64,000 nucleotides of DNA from an uncultured Pelagibacteraceae bacterium (GTDB taxonomy: Bacteria; Pseudomonadota; Alphaproteobacteria; Pelagibacterales; Pelagibacteraceae). The position numbers and the translations under genes were made by a program. The stretch's first letter is position 1, and every line of letters starts with the position of its first letter. The stretch covers positions 140,376 through 204,375 of the forward strand of contig CABYVU010000001.1 of NCBI GenBank assembly GCA_902522525.1, in the 5' to 3' direction. Under the pieces are notes generated by a model. That model searched no databases. It saw only the letters and a program-made list of their open reading frames with translations, and had not been told where the DNA came from. Of this stretch, positions 43,324 to 51,956 are shown one piece after another.

Positions 43324-45975
43324 TCAAAAATTGAGAGAAATATCTCTGTGTACTGAATTACATTTTGAAACATAAATTGCTTGCTCTTTTGTAAGTTTTT
43401 GTTGTAACCTCAATCCAATAGTTTCACTTAATACAGTTAAGTGATTATTTATTCTATCCATATATTTTTTGTCAAATTCATTTCTCCAACTTACTTCTTG
43501 ATCAAAATGTGCATAAGTATCACTAGCTATTTTTTGAATTTGTTCTGGATCTTTTTCATCTTCATCCATTATAGTTATTAGATAATCTAATTTATCTGCA
43601 AATTCATCTGATCCAGAAATCTCTCCTACTTTATCAAACATATTATCAATATGATCAATGGCATCTAAATATCCTCTATTGTCAATTTTAGATTTAAGAA
43701 TTTTGATATCTTCATTTAATTCTTCAAATTTTTCACCATCTAAAATAAATAATTTTATCAACATTAAATCATCATATGCATTGTCTGCAGTTTTACGATA
43801 TTTTTTTACTGCTAAGTTTTTTGCTTTATTAATCTTGTTAAATTCATCATTTCTTGATTTCCAATCTTTAGAAATTGAGTTTTCTATTTCGTCAATTTCG
43901 AGTTTTATGTTCTCAATTCTTTGTTCAATTTTATTTTTTTCAGAAACTTCATCATCATCTAAATTTCTAATTTCGGCTTTAAATTTATCTATTTTTTTAT
44001 TGAGTTTAAAAATTTTCTTTTGTTTTTTTCTCGTTTTGAAATGTAAATCTCGATAATCAACAGCGTAATCATTGTAAATAGCTTCGGCACTTTTTACATC
44101 ATCAACTAATTCAAATGTATAATTTGAATTATCAACATGACGTTGGAAATAACTTAACTTATCGGCTGGTAAATTTGCAAGTATTATTGAATCAAAATCG
44201 TCTATGCTATTCTTTATTTCATCTGCATTGTTTGTATATTTTGCAAATTTATATTCTTGCAAACAATATTGAAGTTTCGGGTTCATAGGAGGTGGAGCTA
44301 CATTTGAAGTCAGATAAACTCTATTTGGAAGATAATTTACCAGACTTGGATAAGACCCTACAATTGCTAGGCCAATGAGTTGTAAAATTATAAATGGAAC
44401 AACACCTTTCCAAATATCTAATGTTTGTACCACTTTTGGAGCAACACCTTTTAAATAAAATAAGGCAAAACCAAAGGGGGGAGTTAAAAAAGAGGTTTGT
44501 AAATTGACACCAATCATAACACCTAACCAGACCGCTGTAACGTTTGCTCCTGTCTCAGCTAATAATATAGGTGCAATTATTGGAACAACCACAACAGCGA
44601 TTTCAATAAAATCTAAAAAGAACCCAAGTAAGAATATTACAATCATTACAACTACAAACTGAGTCCAAAAGCCCCCGGGTAAATCTTGAAGGAAGTCTCT
44701 TACTAATTCTTCACCACCAAATGCTCTAAATCCTGATGTAAGCATTGCAGCACCTAATAGAATAATAAATACCATCGAAGTTGTAACGCACGTTTCGGTT
44801 ACTACTTCTTTAAGAACATTTTCAGTTTTATATGTTCTCCAAAAACTCCATGCTATTCCATAAACCAAAGTGATTACAAAAATAGCAGTTATATAAATTG
44901 CTCCTAAATCTCTTTCTTCTATATTTTTTATGTTAAGTTCATAATTTGATGCAAAAAAAGTAATGGGTATTAATGATCCAATTATCATTATAAGTGGATA
45001 GAAGGCACTTTTCTTACCTTGAAATAGACGGTAACCCGCCATTAATGTTGCTCCAATTGCTCCTATAGAACCAGCTTGGTTCACAGTTGCAATACCCATA
45101 AGAATCGATCCTAAAACAGCAAAAATTAATGCAAGTGGAGGAATAATTATAACAATAACTCTCATCCAAAATTTGAAATCAAAGTTTCCTTTAAATGGAA
45201 CAGGTGGGGCAACCCCTTTTTTTATTCTTGCATAGAAAAATACATAGATCATATATAAAGCTACAAGTACTAATCCTGGTAAAAGTGCTCCCAGGAACAT
45301 GTCACCGGCACTGGATGAACCTACTCTAAATTCACCTGGCATGTTAAATTCGCCTGTTAAAGCTTTATAATCGTTCTGCCTCATGTTATTGGCAACATCT
45401 GATGCGCTCGCTAATTGGTCCGCTATAATAATTAATACAATTGATGGCGGAATAATCTGTCCTAGAGTTCCAGAAGAGCAAACAATTCCACTTGCAAGTT
45501 TTCTGTCATAATTGTTGTTTAACATTGTAGGTAATGAAATTAATCCCATTGCAATGACTGTTGCTCCGACAATACCTGTAGTTGCAGCTAATAATGCACC
45601 AACAAATATTACCGAAATACCTAAACCACCAGGTATCGGGCCAAATAATTGACCCATAGTTATTAATAAATCCTCAGCAATTTTTGATTTTTGAAGCATA
45701 ATTCCCATAAAAATAAATAAGGGAATTGCAATTAAAGTGTCAGTCTCGACGTCCCAGTAATTACTTCTAAAATTTGTAATTCCAGCAACAAGCCATTCGG
45801 TTGGACCATCGACAGCGAAGTAAGCATCAACATCGCCAGCAAAAATATAACCAAAAAAAGCTGCTAAACCGATAGATATGATAGCTGAACCAGGAAGAGC
45901 AAAGGCAACTGGATACCCTGAAGCTAGAGCTGCAATCATAATTAAAACTAATATAGCTAAAAAAAATAATTCCAT
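43324..45975 (-). CDS. dctM: TRAP transporter large membrane subunit with long C-terminal extension
   Basis: DctM is the ion-coupled translocation subunit of TRAP transporters. Residues 1-550 are membrane-embedded, with family motifs in DTLIAIPLFIFMGIML, GALLAATTGIVGATVIAMG, CSSGTLGQIIPPSIVLII and NLQTSFLTPPFGFALFYLKG. The membrane part is itself longer than usual, with an inserted soluble loop at about 195-225 and extra helices around 320-380. From about 551 to 883 follows a soluble, strongly charged, mostly helical region with coiled-coil character (for example EKNKIEQRIENIKLEIDEIEN). I know no function for this tail. No frame break is visible where it joins. It overlaps dctQ by one base. 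Confidence 0.93.
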   Translation of the reverse strand: MELFFLAILVLIMIAALASGYPVAFALPGSAIISIGLAAFFGYIFAGDVDAYFAVDGPTEWLVAGITNFRSNYWDVETDTLIAIPLFIFMGIMLQKSKIAEDLLITMGQLFGPIPGGLGISVIFVGALLAATTGIVGATVIAMGLISLPTMLNNNYDRKLASGIVCSSGTLGQIIPPSIVLIIIADQLASASDVANNMRQNDYKALTGEFNMPGEFRVGSSSAGDMFLGALLPGLVLVALYMIYVFFYARIKKGVAPPVPFKGNFDFKFWMRVIVIIIPPLALIFAVLGSILMGIATVNQAGSIGAIGATLMAGYRLFQGKKSAFYPLIMIIGSLIPITFFASNYELNIKNIEERDLGAIYITAIFVITLVYGIAWSFWRTYKTENVLKEVVTETCVTTSMVFIILLGAAMLTSGFRAFGGEELVRDFLQDLPGGFWTQFVVVMIVIFLLGFFLDFIEIAVVVVPIIAPILLAETGANVTAVWLGVMIGVNLQTSFLTPPFGFALFYLKGVAPKVVQTLDIWKGVVPFIILQLIGLAIVGSYPSLVNYLPNRVYLTSNVAPPPMNPKLQYCLQEYKFAKYTNNADEIKNSIDDFDSIILANLPADKLSYFQRHVDNSNYTFELVDDVKSAEAIYNDYAVDYRDLHFKTRKKQKKIFKLNKKIDKFKAEIRNLDDDEVSEKNKIEQRIENIKLEIDEIENSISKDWKSRNDEFNKINKAKNLAVKKYRKTADNAYDDLMLIKLFILDGEKFEELNEDIKILKSKIDNRGYLDAIDHIDNMFDKVGEISGSDEFADKLDYLITIMDEDEKDPEQIQKIASDTYAHFDQEVSWRNEFDKKYMDRINNHLTVLSETIGLRLQQKLTKEQAIYVSKCNSVHRDISLNF

Positions 45976-47024
45976 TATTGGCTTTCCATATTTTCGATAC
46001 TAACTTTATTTGTTTTATCGACCTTTGAAATATTTACCTCTTCATCATTTTGCAGAAGTTTGTGGCTACTGCTCATAAAATAACTTGTGAATTGCAGCAA
46101 CATCGTAACTGCAAAAACTCCTAAATAAACAGCCATTAAATAAAGTAGATATAGTCCGTTAGAACCTTGCTGAGTTACTTCAAAGGCAACTACGGGTCCG
46201 TTAATAATACTTGCTTTACCGTTTAAACCATAAAAGATAACTATTAAACAAAGTGGTACTCCAAGAAGTGCTGAACCTATCGAATTAGTCCATGCTTTTT
46301 TTCTCTCACTAAAAGAAGAGTAAAGGACATCTACTCTTACGTGACCTTCGTGTATTAGAGCATATGCACTTGCAAATAGATATAGCGCTGCATACCAAAA
46401 TCTCACAAGGTCTCCCTGAAAAGCTTGCTCATAAGAAAATATAAATCTTGATAATACTATTACAAATTCACTTAGTACGACTAGAACTGCAAGCCAAATA
46501 AATCCGACTGATTTTGTAAAATATCCAATTATGAAAGATCCTAAAATAATTGGAAAATGTATAAATGTAATTCTTTCAGGAGCTTTAACCATAAAAGCTT
46601 TAACCCCAGGACTAAAAATAGCTTCCCATAGTCTTTCCACAACCATGAATGAAATTATAAAATCAGCAACACCAACTAGAAATACAGCCCAAAAAGATGA
46701 TCTAACTAAATATGCAGAAAATTTTGATAATATTTCTGAGTCATGTTCCAGTGTCTGAGAATATGTTTTAAATACGTATAAAATAACTCCAGCAATACAA
46801 ATCAAATAAATTCCAATTTGCAAATAACCATAATTTAATTCTGATCCTTGAAGTGCTTTTTGTTTAAAACCAAATAATTCGTAATGAGAAAAAATTTTTT
46901 TTACTCCTGGCCAGTCGACCCAAACTGTAAGAATATTATTTATTAAAAATGCTAGCGTAAAAGCTAACACAGAGTAGCTTAAAATTCTTAAATAACGTGC
47001 TGTAATCTTACTTTCGGAGTCCAT
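45975..47024 (-). CDS. dctQ: TRAP transporter small membrane subunit, enlarged
   Basis: DctQ supports DctM. Typical proteins are about 160-200 aa with four helices. This one is 349 aa with roughly eight hydrophobic helices. The recognisable DctQ domain is in the second half (WYAALYLFASAYALIHEGHVRVDVLYSSFSERKK is its location at about 208-242). The first half carries additional helices. Together with the enlarged DctM this is characteristic of the TakP/TTHA-type branch of TRAP systems. It lies between a terminator-like hairpin after dctP and dctM. Confidence 0.9.
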   Translation of the reverse strand: MDSESKITARYLRILSYSVLAFTLAFLINNILTVWVDWPGVKKIFSHYELFGFKQKALQGSELNYGYLQIGIYLICIAGVILYVFKTYSQTLEHDSEILSKFSAYLVRSSFWAVFLVGVADFIISFMVVERLWEAIFSPGVKAFMVKAPERITFIHFPIILGSFIIGYFTKSVGFIWLAVLVVLSEFVIVLSRFIFSYEQAFQGDLVRFWYAALYLFASAYALIHEGHVRVDVLYSSFSERKKAWTNSIGSALLGVPLCLIVIFYGLNGKASIINGPVVAFEVTQQGSNGLYLLYLMAVYLGVFAVTMLLQFTSYFMSSSHKLLQNDEEVNISKVDKTNKVSIENMESQ

Positions 47025-47063
47025 AGGTTTTTTTTAATACTAAAAATTTACTTTTATTGAAAC

Positions 47064-47094
47064 TAAAAAAAAGGGCCCAATTAAGGGCCCTTTT
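47064..47094 (-). terminator. Intrinsic terminator or attenuator between dctP and dctQ
   Basis: A perfect 10-bp stem AAAAGGGCCC/GGGCCCTTTT with a 6-base loop lies 20 nt after the dctP stop, followed on the minus strand by a run of eight U residues. It is the only strong GC-rich terminator hairpin noticed in the window. Partial termination here would make the binding protein more abundant than the two membrane subunits. Confidence 0.85.
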
Positions 47095-47113
47095 AATTAC
47101 ATAAAAGACGTAA

Positions 47114-48247
47114 TTACATTCCTAGCACTCTGTTTCTTTGCTGAATGTAAGGTGAGTCTGATAGGTTTGTCCAAGCACCAATTTCTTTTCTAGCCTTTAA
47201 GAAACTTGTGTGGATTCTCTCAGCGAGACCACTACTTGCTCTAGTTTCCTCAAAAACTTCCTCTGCTGCTTTTCCAAAACCATCGTAAACTTTATCACTA
47301 AACTTCTCTAGTTTAACACCATGGTCGTTTATCAATCTAGCTAATGCTGCTCCGTTTTTAGCATTGTACTCTGACATCATAACGTCGTTTTCAGTAGATG
47401 CACAAGCTTCGATTAACAACTGATCTGATTTTGATAAACTTGTAAACCAAGATTTATTACATCCACAAGCTAACATTGAACCAGGTTCGTGCATTCCAGG
47501 ATAGTAGTAGTATTTAGCTGCTTCTTGGAATTTCATTGCTTCATCATTCCATGGACCAACCCATTCTGTTGCATCAATTGCACCAGACACTAAGTTTTCA
47601 TAAATCTGTCCACCAGGAAGTGAAACTGGAGATCCTCCAAGTTTACCAATAACTTGACCACCTAATCCAGGCATACGCATTTTTAAACCTTTAAAGTCAT
47701 TTGGACTTCTGATTTTCTTGTTAAACCATCCACCCATTTGAACTCCTGTATCACCACACATGAAATTTTTTAGACCAAATTTATCTGCTAATTCATCCCA
47801 TAATTGTTGACCACCAGCAAATCTGATCCAAGCATTCATTTCTGTGTAAGTGAAACCGAAAGGTACTGCAGTGAAGTAACCCCAAGCAGGATCTTTTTTC
47901 ACCCAATAATAGTCTGCAGCATGATACATTTGAGAGTTACCTGAAGCAACTTCATCAAATGAGTCAAATGCCTTAACTCTTTCGTTAGCAGCGTAGTAAG
48001 TAACTTGAATTCTTCCATCACTTACATCACCAATTCTTTGCGCAAATCTTTGTGCACCAGTTCCTAGACCTGGGAAATCTCTTCCCCAAGTTGCTACCAT
48101 TGAAACTTCAATTCTGTCTTTGGCAACAGCTGGAGCAGACAAAGATGATGCAGCTACAGCGGCAACACCTGTTGCAGCAGCAGCTTTAAAGAACTTACGT
48201 CTTGAAGGCGTTTTTTTTACCTTCATTAGTTTTTTGTCTTTAATCAT
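47114..48247 (-). CDS. dctP: TRAP transporter substrate-binding protein (TakP-like), Tat-exported
   Basis: A periplasmic binding protein of the DctP fold. The 377-aa product has a twin-arginine signal (PSRRKFFKAAAATGVAAV, cleavage near SAPAVAKD), so it is folded before export. The mature protein has MVATWGRDFPGLGTGA at the start, YYWVKKDPAWGYFTAVPFG, KMRMPGLGGQV and ATEWVGPWNDEAM. This pattern matches the TakP and lactate-binding group that takes 2-oxo or 2-hydroxy monocarboxylates. The start is fixed by a good Shine-Dalgarno (AGAGGAGA) 7 nt before the ATG, which is rare in this window and implies high expression. Confidence 0.93.
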   Translation of the reverse strand: MIKDKKLMKVKKTPSRRKFFKAAAATGVAAVAASSLSAPAVAKDRIEVSMVATWGRDFPGLGTGAQRFAQRIGDVSDGRIQVTYYAANERVKAFDSFDEVASGNSQMYHAADYYWVKKDPAWGYFTAVPFGFTYTEMNAWIRFAGGQQLWDELADKFGLKNFMCGDTGVQMGGWFNKKIRSPNDFKGLKMRMPGLGGQVIGKLGGSPVSLPGGQIYENLVSGAIDATEWVGPWNDEAMKFQEAAKYYYYPGMHEPGSMLACGCNKSWFTSLSKSDQLLIEACASTENDVMMSEYNAKNGAALARLINDHGVKLEKFSDKVYDGFGKAAEEVFEETRASSGLAERIHTSFLKARKEIGAWTNLSDSPYIQQRNRVLGM

Positions 48248-48260
48248 TTATTTCTCCTCT

Positions 48261-48276
48261 TTAGTTAATTAACTAA
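48261..48276. promoter_or_regulatory. Perfect 16-bp palindrome in the dctP leader
   Basis: TTAGTTAATTAACTAA reads the same on both strands and ends just upstream of the dctP Shine-Dalgarno. It could be an operator for a dimeric regulator. The surrounding DNA is very AT-rich, so chance is not excluded, and no regulator gene is adjacent. Confidence 0.35.
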
Positions 48277-48351
48277 TGATAATTAAACATAAATGTAACT
48301 TAGAGTCATTTTAAAAATTAGGACAAATAGGTTAAATACAACTTGAGATTG

Positions 48352-49305
48352 TTAATTGACTTTATTTTTGCAATTTCCTGTCTTAAAAAATTCATCAAGG
48401 TTGTCTATTGCTAAATTAGCCATTGCTGTTCTAGTTTCCTTGGTTGCACTACCTAAATGTGGAAGAATAAACGCGCTTTTATGCCTATAATAACCTTTGT
48501 TTAAATTTGGCTCATTTTTGTAGACATCTAATCCAACTGCATAAACTTTTCTTCTATCAAGAGCATCAACCATTGCCTCATCCTCTATTATATCGCCCCT
48601 TGCAACATTAGTTACAATTGCTCCTTTGGGCAAATATTCTATTGTATCTTTGTTTATCATGTTAATTGTCTCTTTCGATGCAGGACAGCAAACAGATAAT
48701 ACATCTGAAACTGATAACAAATCTTTTAGGTTGTCATGATAAACTGCTCCCTGCTCCTTATCCTCAGTTAGCTTTGATCTATTGTGATAATGAATAACCA
48801 TACCCAACGATTTAGCGACTTTTGCAATCTTTTGTCCAATTCTTCCCATTCCTAATATTCCCAATCTAGTTCCAGTTAATTGTTTTCCTATTAATAAATC
48901 TGCTGACCAAACCCAACCTCCTTCTCTTGCTCTTTCAATTCCCTCAGAAGCTCTCCTGCAAGCACCCAATATTAAAAGAACCCCTATTTCAGCTGTTGCA
49001 TCTGTCAAAACATCTGGAGTATTAGTCACTGCAATTCCTCTATTTCTTGCTGCATCCAAATCAATATTTCCAAAACCAACTGCAAAATTTGATAATATTT
49101 TTACAGTATCGGGTAATTGATTTATTGTTTCAGCATCTAACTTATCAGTAAGAGCTGATAATATTCCATCACAGCCATCGCTCATTTCAACAAGTTTTTT
49201 TTGAGAATATAGTTCATCGTTTAAATTCAAATTTGCATCAAAAATTTCTTTAGCCTTGTCTTCACAAGATCTTAGCAATCTTCTTGTGACCAAAATTTTT
49301 TTCAT
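48352..49305 (-). CDS. D-isomer-specific 2-hydroxyacid dehydrogenase (glyoxylate/hydroxypyruvate reductase-like)
   Basis: An NAD(P)-dependent enzyme that interconverts 2-oxoacids and D-2-hydroxyacids. The 317-aa product has the cofactor loop LGILGMGRIGQKIAKVAK, the substrate arginine in NVARGDIIEDEAMVDAL, the glutamate in VGLDVYKNEPNLN, and the catalytic histidine in LPHLGSATKETR. The HxxxA/E arrangement and AVGFGNIDLDAA point to the GyaR/GrhA branch. It lies 10 nt downstream of the GlcD-type gene and 104 nt before dctP. Confidence 0.9.
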   Translation of the reverse strand: MKKILVTRRLLRSCEDKAKEIFDANLNLNDELYSQKKLVEMSDGCDGILSALTDKLDAETINQLPDTVKILSNFAVGFGNIDLDAARNRGIAVTNTPDVLTDATAEIGVLLILGACRRASEGIERAREGGWVWSADLLIGKQLTGTRLGILGMGRIGQKIAKVAKSLGMVIHYHNRSKLTEDKEQGAVYHDNLKDLLSVSDVLSVCCPASKETINMINKDTIEYLPKGAIVTNVARGDIIEDEAMVDALDRRKVYAVGLDVYKNEPNLNKGYYRHKSAFILPHLGSATKETRTAMANLAIDNLDEFFKTGNCKNKVN

Positions 49306-49315
49306 AGATATGTAA

Positions 49316-50689
49316 TTAATTTAAATCGAAAATTTTACCAGGATTCATTATGTTATTTACATCCAAAGATCTTTTAATAGATTTCATAACGGGTACATTG
49401 TCTGGATGTTCTCTAAGCAAATAATGTTTCTTTTGAAGACCTATACCGTGTTCTCCAGTGATTGTTCCTTCAAGCTCAAGTGCTTTGTTTATTAAATCAT
49501 CACTGTATTGTCGAATTTTTTTTTGTTTTTCATGATCCTCTGGGTCATAAAGAACAATAGAGTGAAAATTTCCATCACCTACGTGGCCTACCATTGGAGC
49601 AGTTAAACCTAGTTTTTGTACTTCTTTTTCTGCCCAAGATATACACTCGACTAATCTTGAAATTGGAACACAAACGTCTGTTGAATAAACTTTCATGTCG
49701 TTTCCTAAAGCTTTAACAGAGTAATAAACATCATGTCTTGCTTTCCATAATTTTTTTTGTTCTTCGGGAGAAGATGCCCATTGAAAATCACTTCCACCAT
49801 TACTTTTAGAAATTTCCTCTACAATACCAATATTTTCATTATTTGAAGCCTCACTCCCATGGAATTCAAAAAATAATGTCGGTGATGCTTTTATGTTTTC
49901 TAGTTTTGAATATTTAATACTAATTTCCATCTGATCTTTGTTAAGCATTTCAATTCTTGCAATTGGAACACCGTACTGAATAACTTCTTGTGATGCTTTT
50001 ACTGCAGAGTCTAAATCTGGGAAATAGCAAACTGCACTCATTATACTTTCAGGTATGGGTGATAATCTTAATTGTACTTCAGTAATTATTCCAAGCGTTC
50101 CTTCTGAACCTATAAATAAATTTGTGAGATTATATCCCGCAGAAGTTTTTTTTGTTCTAGCTCCTGTTTTAATAATATCTCCATTGGGAAGAACAACTGT
50201 GAGACCTGAAATTACAGTTCTCATTGTACCGTATTTAACAGCCATTGTTCCAGAAGCCGAAGTGGCAGCCATTCCACCAAGAGCTGCGTCTGCACCCGGG
50301 TCAATTGGAAAAAATACTCCATCCTCTCTTAAATATTCATTTAATTGTTTTCTTGTAACATTTGCTTGAACTCTACAATCAAAGTCCTCAGCATTAACGC
50401 TTAAAACTTTGTTCATTTTTTCAAGAGAAATAGTAATACCGTTTTGATTTCCTACAACGTGACCTTCCAGAGAAGTGCCTGTACCAAATGGAACAACTGG
50501 AATTTTATGCTCATTACATAGCTTTAATAATTGAGAAACTTCTTCATTTGTCTCTGGAAATACTACAGCTTTTGAAAGTATTGGGTCATAAGTGTCTTCA
50601 CCTCTAGCATAGTTTGCTCGAGTGGACTCTGATGTTGAAAATCTTCCATTAAAAATTTTTTTTAATTCTGTTTGAACAATTTCATTCAT
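49316..50689 (-). CDS. FAD-linked D-2-hydroxyacid oxidase/dehydrogenase (GlcD/Dld type)
   Basis: A flavoprotein of the PCMH family that oxidises D-lactate, glycolate or a similar D-2-hydroxyacid. The 457-aa product has the FAD region VPFGTGTSLEGHVVG, DPGADAALGGMAATSASGT, FIGSEGTLGIITEVQLRL, and the C-terminal metal or active-site segment HVGDGNFHS with ITGEHGIGLQKKHYL. This corresponds to GlcD or mitochondrial-type D-lactate dehydrogenase. No glcE or glcF genes follow, so the single-subunit Dld role is more likely than a GlcDEF complex. Confidence 0.9.
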   Translation of the reverse strand: MNEIVQTELKKIFNGRFSTSESTRANYARGEDTYDPILSKAVVFPETNEEVSQLLKLCNEHKIPVVPFGTGTSLEGHVVGNQNGITISLEKMNKVLSVNAEDFDCRVQANVTRKQLNEYLREDGVFFPIDPGADAALGGMAATSASGTMAVKYGTMRTVISGLTVVLPNGDIIKTGARTKKTSAGYNLTNLFIGSEGTLGIITEVQLRLSPIPESIMSAVCYFPDLDSAVKASQEVIQYGVPIARIEMLNKDQMEISIKYSKLENIKASPTLFFEFHGSEASNNENIGIVEEISKSNGGSDFQWASSPEEQKKLWKARHDVYYSVKALGNDMKVYSTDVCVPISRLVECISWAEKEVQKLGLTAPMVGHVGDGNFHSIVLYDPEDHEKQKKIRQYSDDLINKALELEGTITGEHGIGLQKKHYLLREHPDNVPVMKSIKRSLDVNNIMNPGKIFDLN

Positions 50690-50727
50690 AATTAAATATT
50701 ATAGAAGTTTCTTATAAAAAATACAGT

Positions 50728-51894
50728 CTATTTAGAAAGCATCTTGCCTATGTTTTCTAAGGCCTGTTGTATGTTATCTCTGGATGCGGCAAAACTAAAT
50801 CTCACATAATCTTGGCAAGTTTTACCAAAAGCAGTTCCTGGAACTATTGCAACGCCTGCCTCGTGCATTGCTTTTTTACAAAATTCTGCACCTGTCATTC
50901 CAGTGCCTTTTACATTTGGAAATGCATAGAAAGCTCCACCTGGAAGACTGCATTCAATTCCTGGTAAATCATTTAAACCTTTGTGAATTAAATTTCTTCT
51001 TAAAGTAAACTTGTCTAACATATCTTTAATTGAGTCATCTGGACCATCTAAAGCTGCTATACCAGCAAATTGTGCTGCAGCATTTACACAAGATACACTG
51101 TTGATTAATAATTTATTTACATGCTCTACTAGTTCCTTTGGCCAAAAACTCCAACCTAATCTCCATCCAGTCATTGAATATGCTTTACTCCAACCTTCTA
51201 ATACAATTAATCTGTCTCTTAAACTTTCATAATGAAAAAACGATGGCATTTCTTTGTAGTCAAATATTTGTCTGCTATAGATTTCATCACTTAAGATCGT
51301 AACATGTGGATGTTTTTCCAATTCTTTGGCAAAATAATCTATGACTGGTTTTTCAACAAAGCTTCCTGTTGGGTTATTTGGATTAATTAAAATTAATAAT
51401 CTAGTTTTATCTGTTATTAGTGACAATATTTTATCTGGATCAAATTTTAGATCTTTATCCTCAGTTAAATCATATGGCACTGGAGTAGAACCAGTATAGT
51501 TAATCATTGACTCATAAATTGGGAAAGCAGGTGTTGGATGAATTATCTCTGCTCCAGGTTCACCATAACACTGAATTGCATAACTCATTGTTGGTTTTCC
51601 ACCTGGCATAATTAATATTCTCTCAAAATCTATGTCAGTATTATAACGTTTTTTAATCCATCTAGTTACAGCTTGCCTACATTCTGGAATTCCATTTGAC
51701 ATAACATATCCATGATGACCATCATCCAAAGCCTTTTTTGCAGCTTCAACTACATGTTTGGGAGTTTTAAAATCTGGTTGTCCCAAACCTAAGTGTATCA
51801 TCGGGTGGCCTTTAGCCTCTAATGCTTTTGCTTCAGCTAATACACTAAAAGCGGATTCGGTTCCTAAATTTTCTAAATTCTTTGCAAGTCTCAT
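50728..51894 (-). CDS. Class I/II aminotransferase (aspartate aminotransferase-like)
   Basis: A PLP enzyme of fold type I. The 388-aa product has LGLGQPDFKTPKHVVEAA, PGGKPTMSYAIQ (where most relatives have PGxKxAI), INPNNPTGSFVEK, SDEIYSRQIFD, the PLP lysine in EGWSKAYSMTGWRLGW at about residue 237, and the carboxylate-binding arginine in DYVRFSFAASRDN. The amino donor and acceptor cannot be fixed. Within this cluster an amino acid/2-oxoacid exchange that feeds or drains the hydroxyacid enzymes is plausible. Confidence 0.88.
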   Translation of the reverse strand: MRLAKNLENLGTESAFSVLAEAKALEAKGHPMIHLGLGQPDFKTPKHVVEAAKKALDDGHHGYVMSNGIPECRQAVTRWIKKRYNTDIDFERILIMPGGKPTMSYAIQCYGEPGAEIIHPTPAFPIYESMINYTGSTPVPYDLTEDKDLKFDPDKILSLITDKTRLLILINPNNPTGSFVEKPVIDYFAKELEKHPHVTILSDEIYSRQIFDYKEMPSFFHYESLRDRLIVLEGWSKAYSMTGWRLGWSFWPKELVEHVNKLLINSVSCVNAAAQFAGIAALDGPDDSIKDMLDKFTLRRNLIHKGLNDLPGIECSLPGGAFYAFPNVKGTGMTGAEFCKKAMHEAGVAIVPGTAFGKTCQDYVRFSFAASRDNIQQALENIGKMLSK

Positions 51895-51956
51895 AAAATT
51901 ATTTTGAAAGTGGAAACTAACTGAAAAGATTAACTATGTCTATTAATTAAAATTTT

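Noticed and set aside
43324-45975. Fusion by assembly error or frameshift in dctM
   Set aside because: The frame is continuous, codon use and AT content do not change at the join, and the dctQ overlap is normal. Accepted as a genuine long protein.
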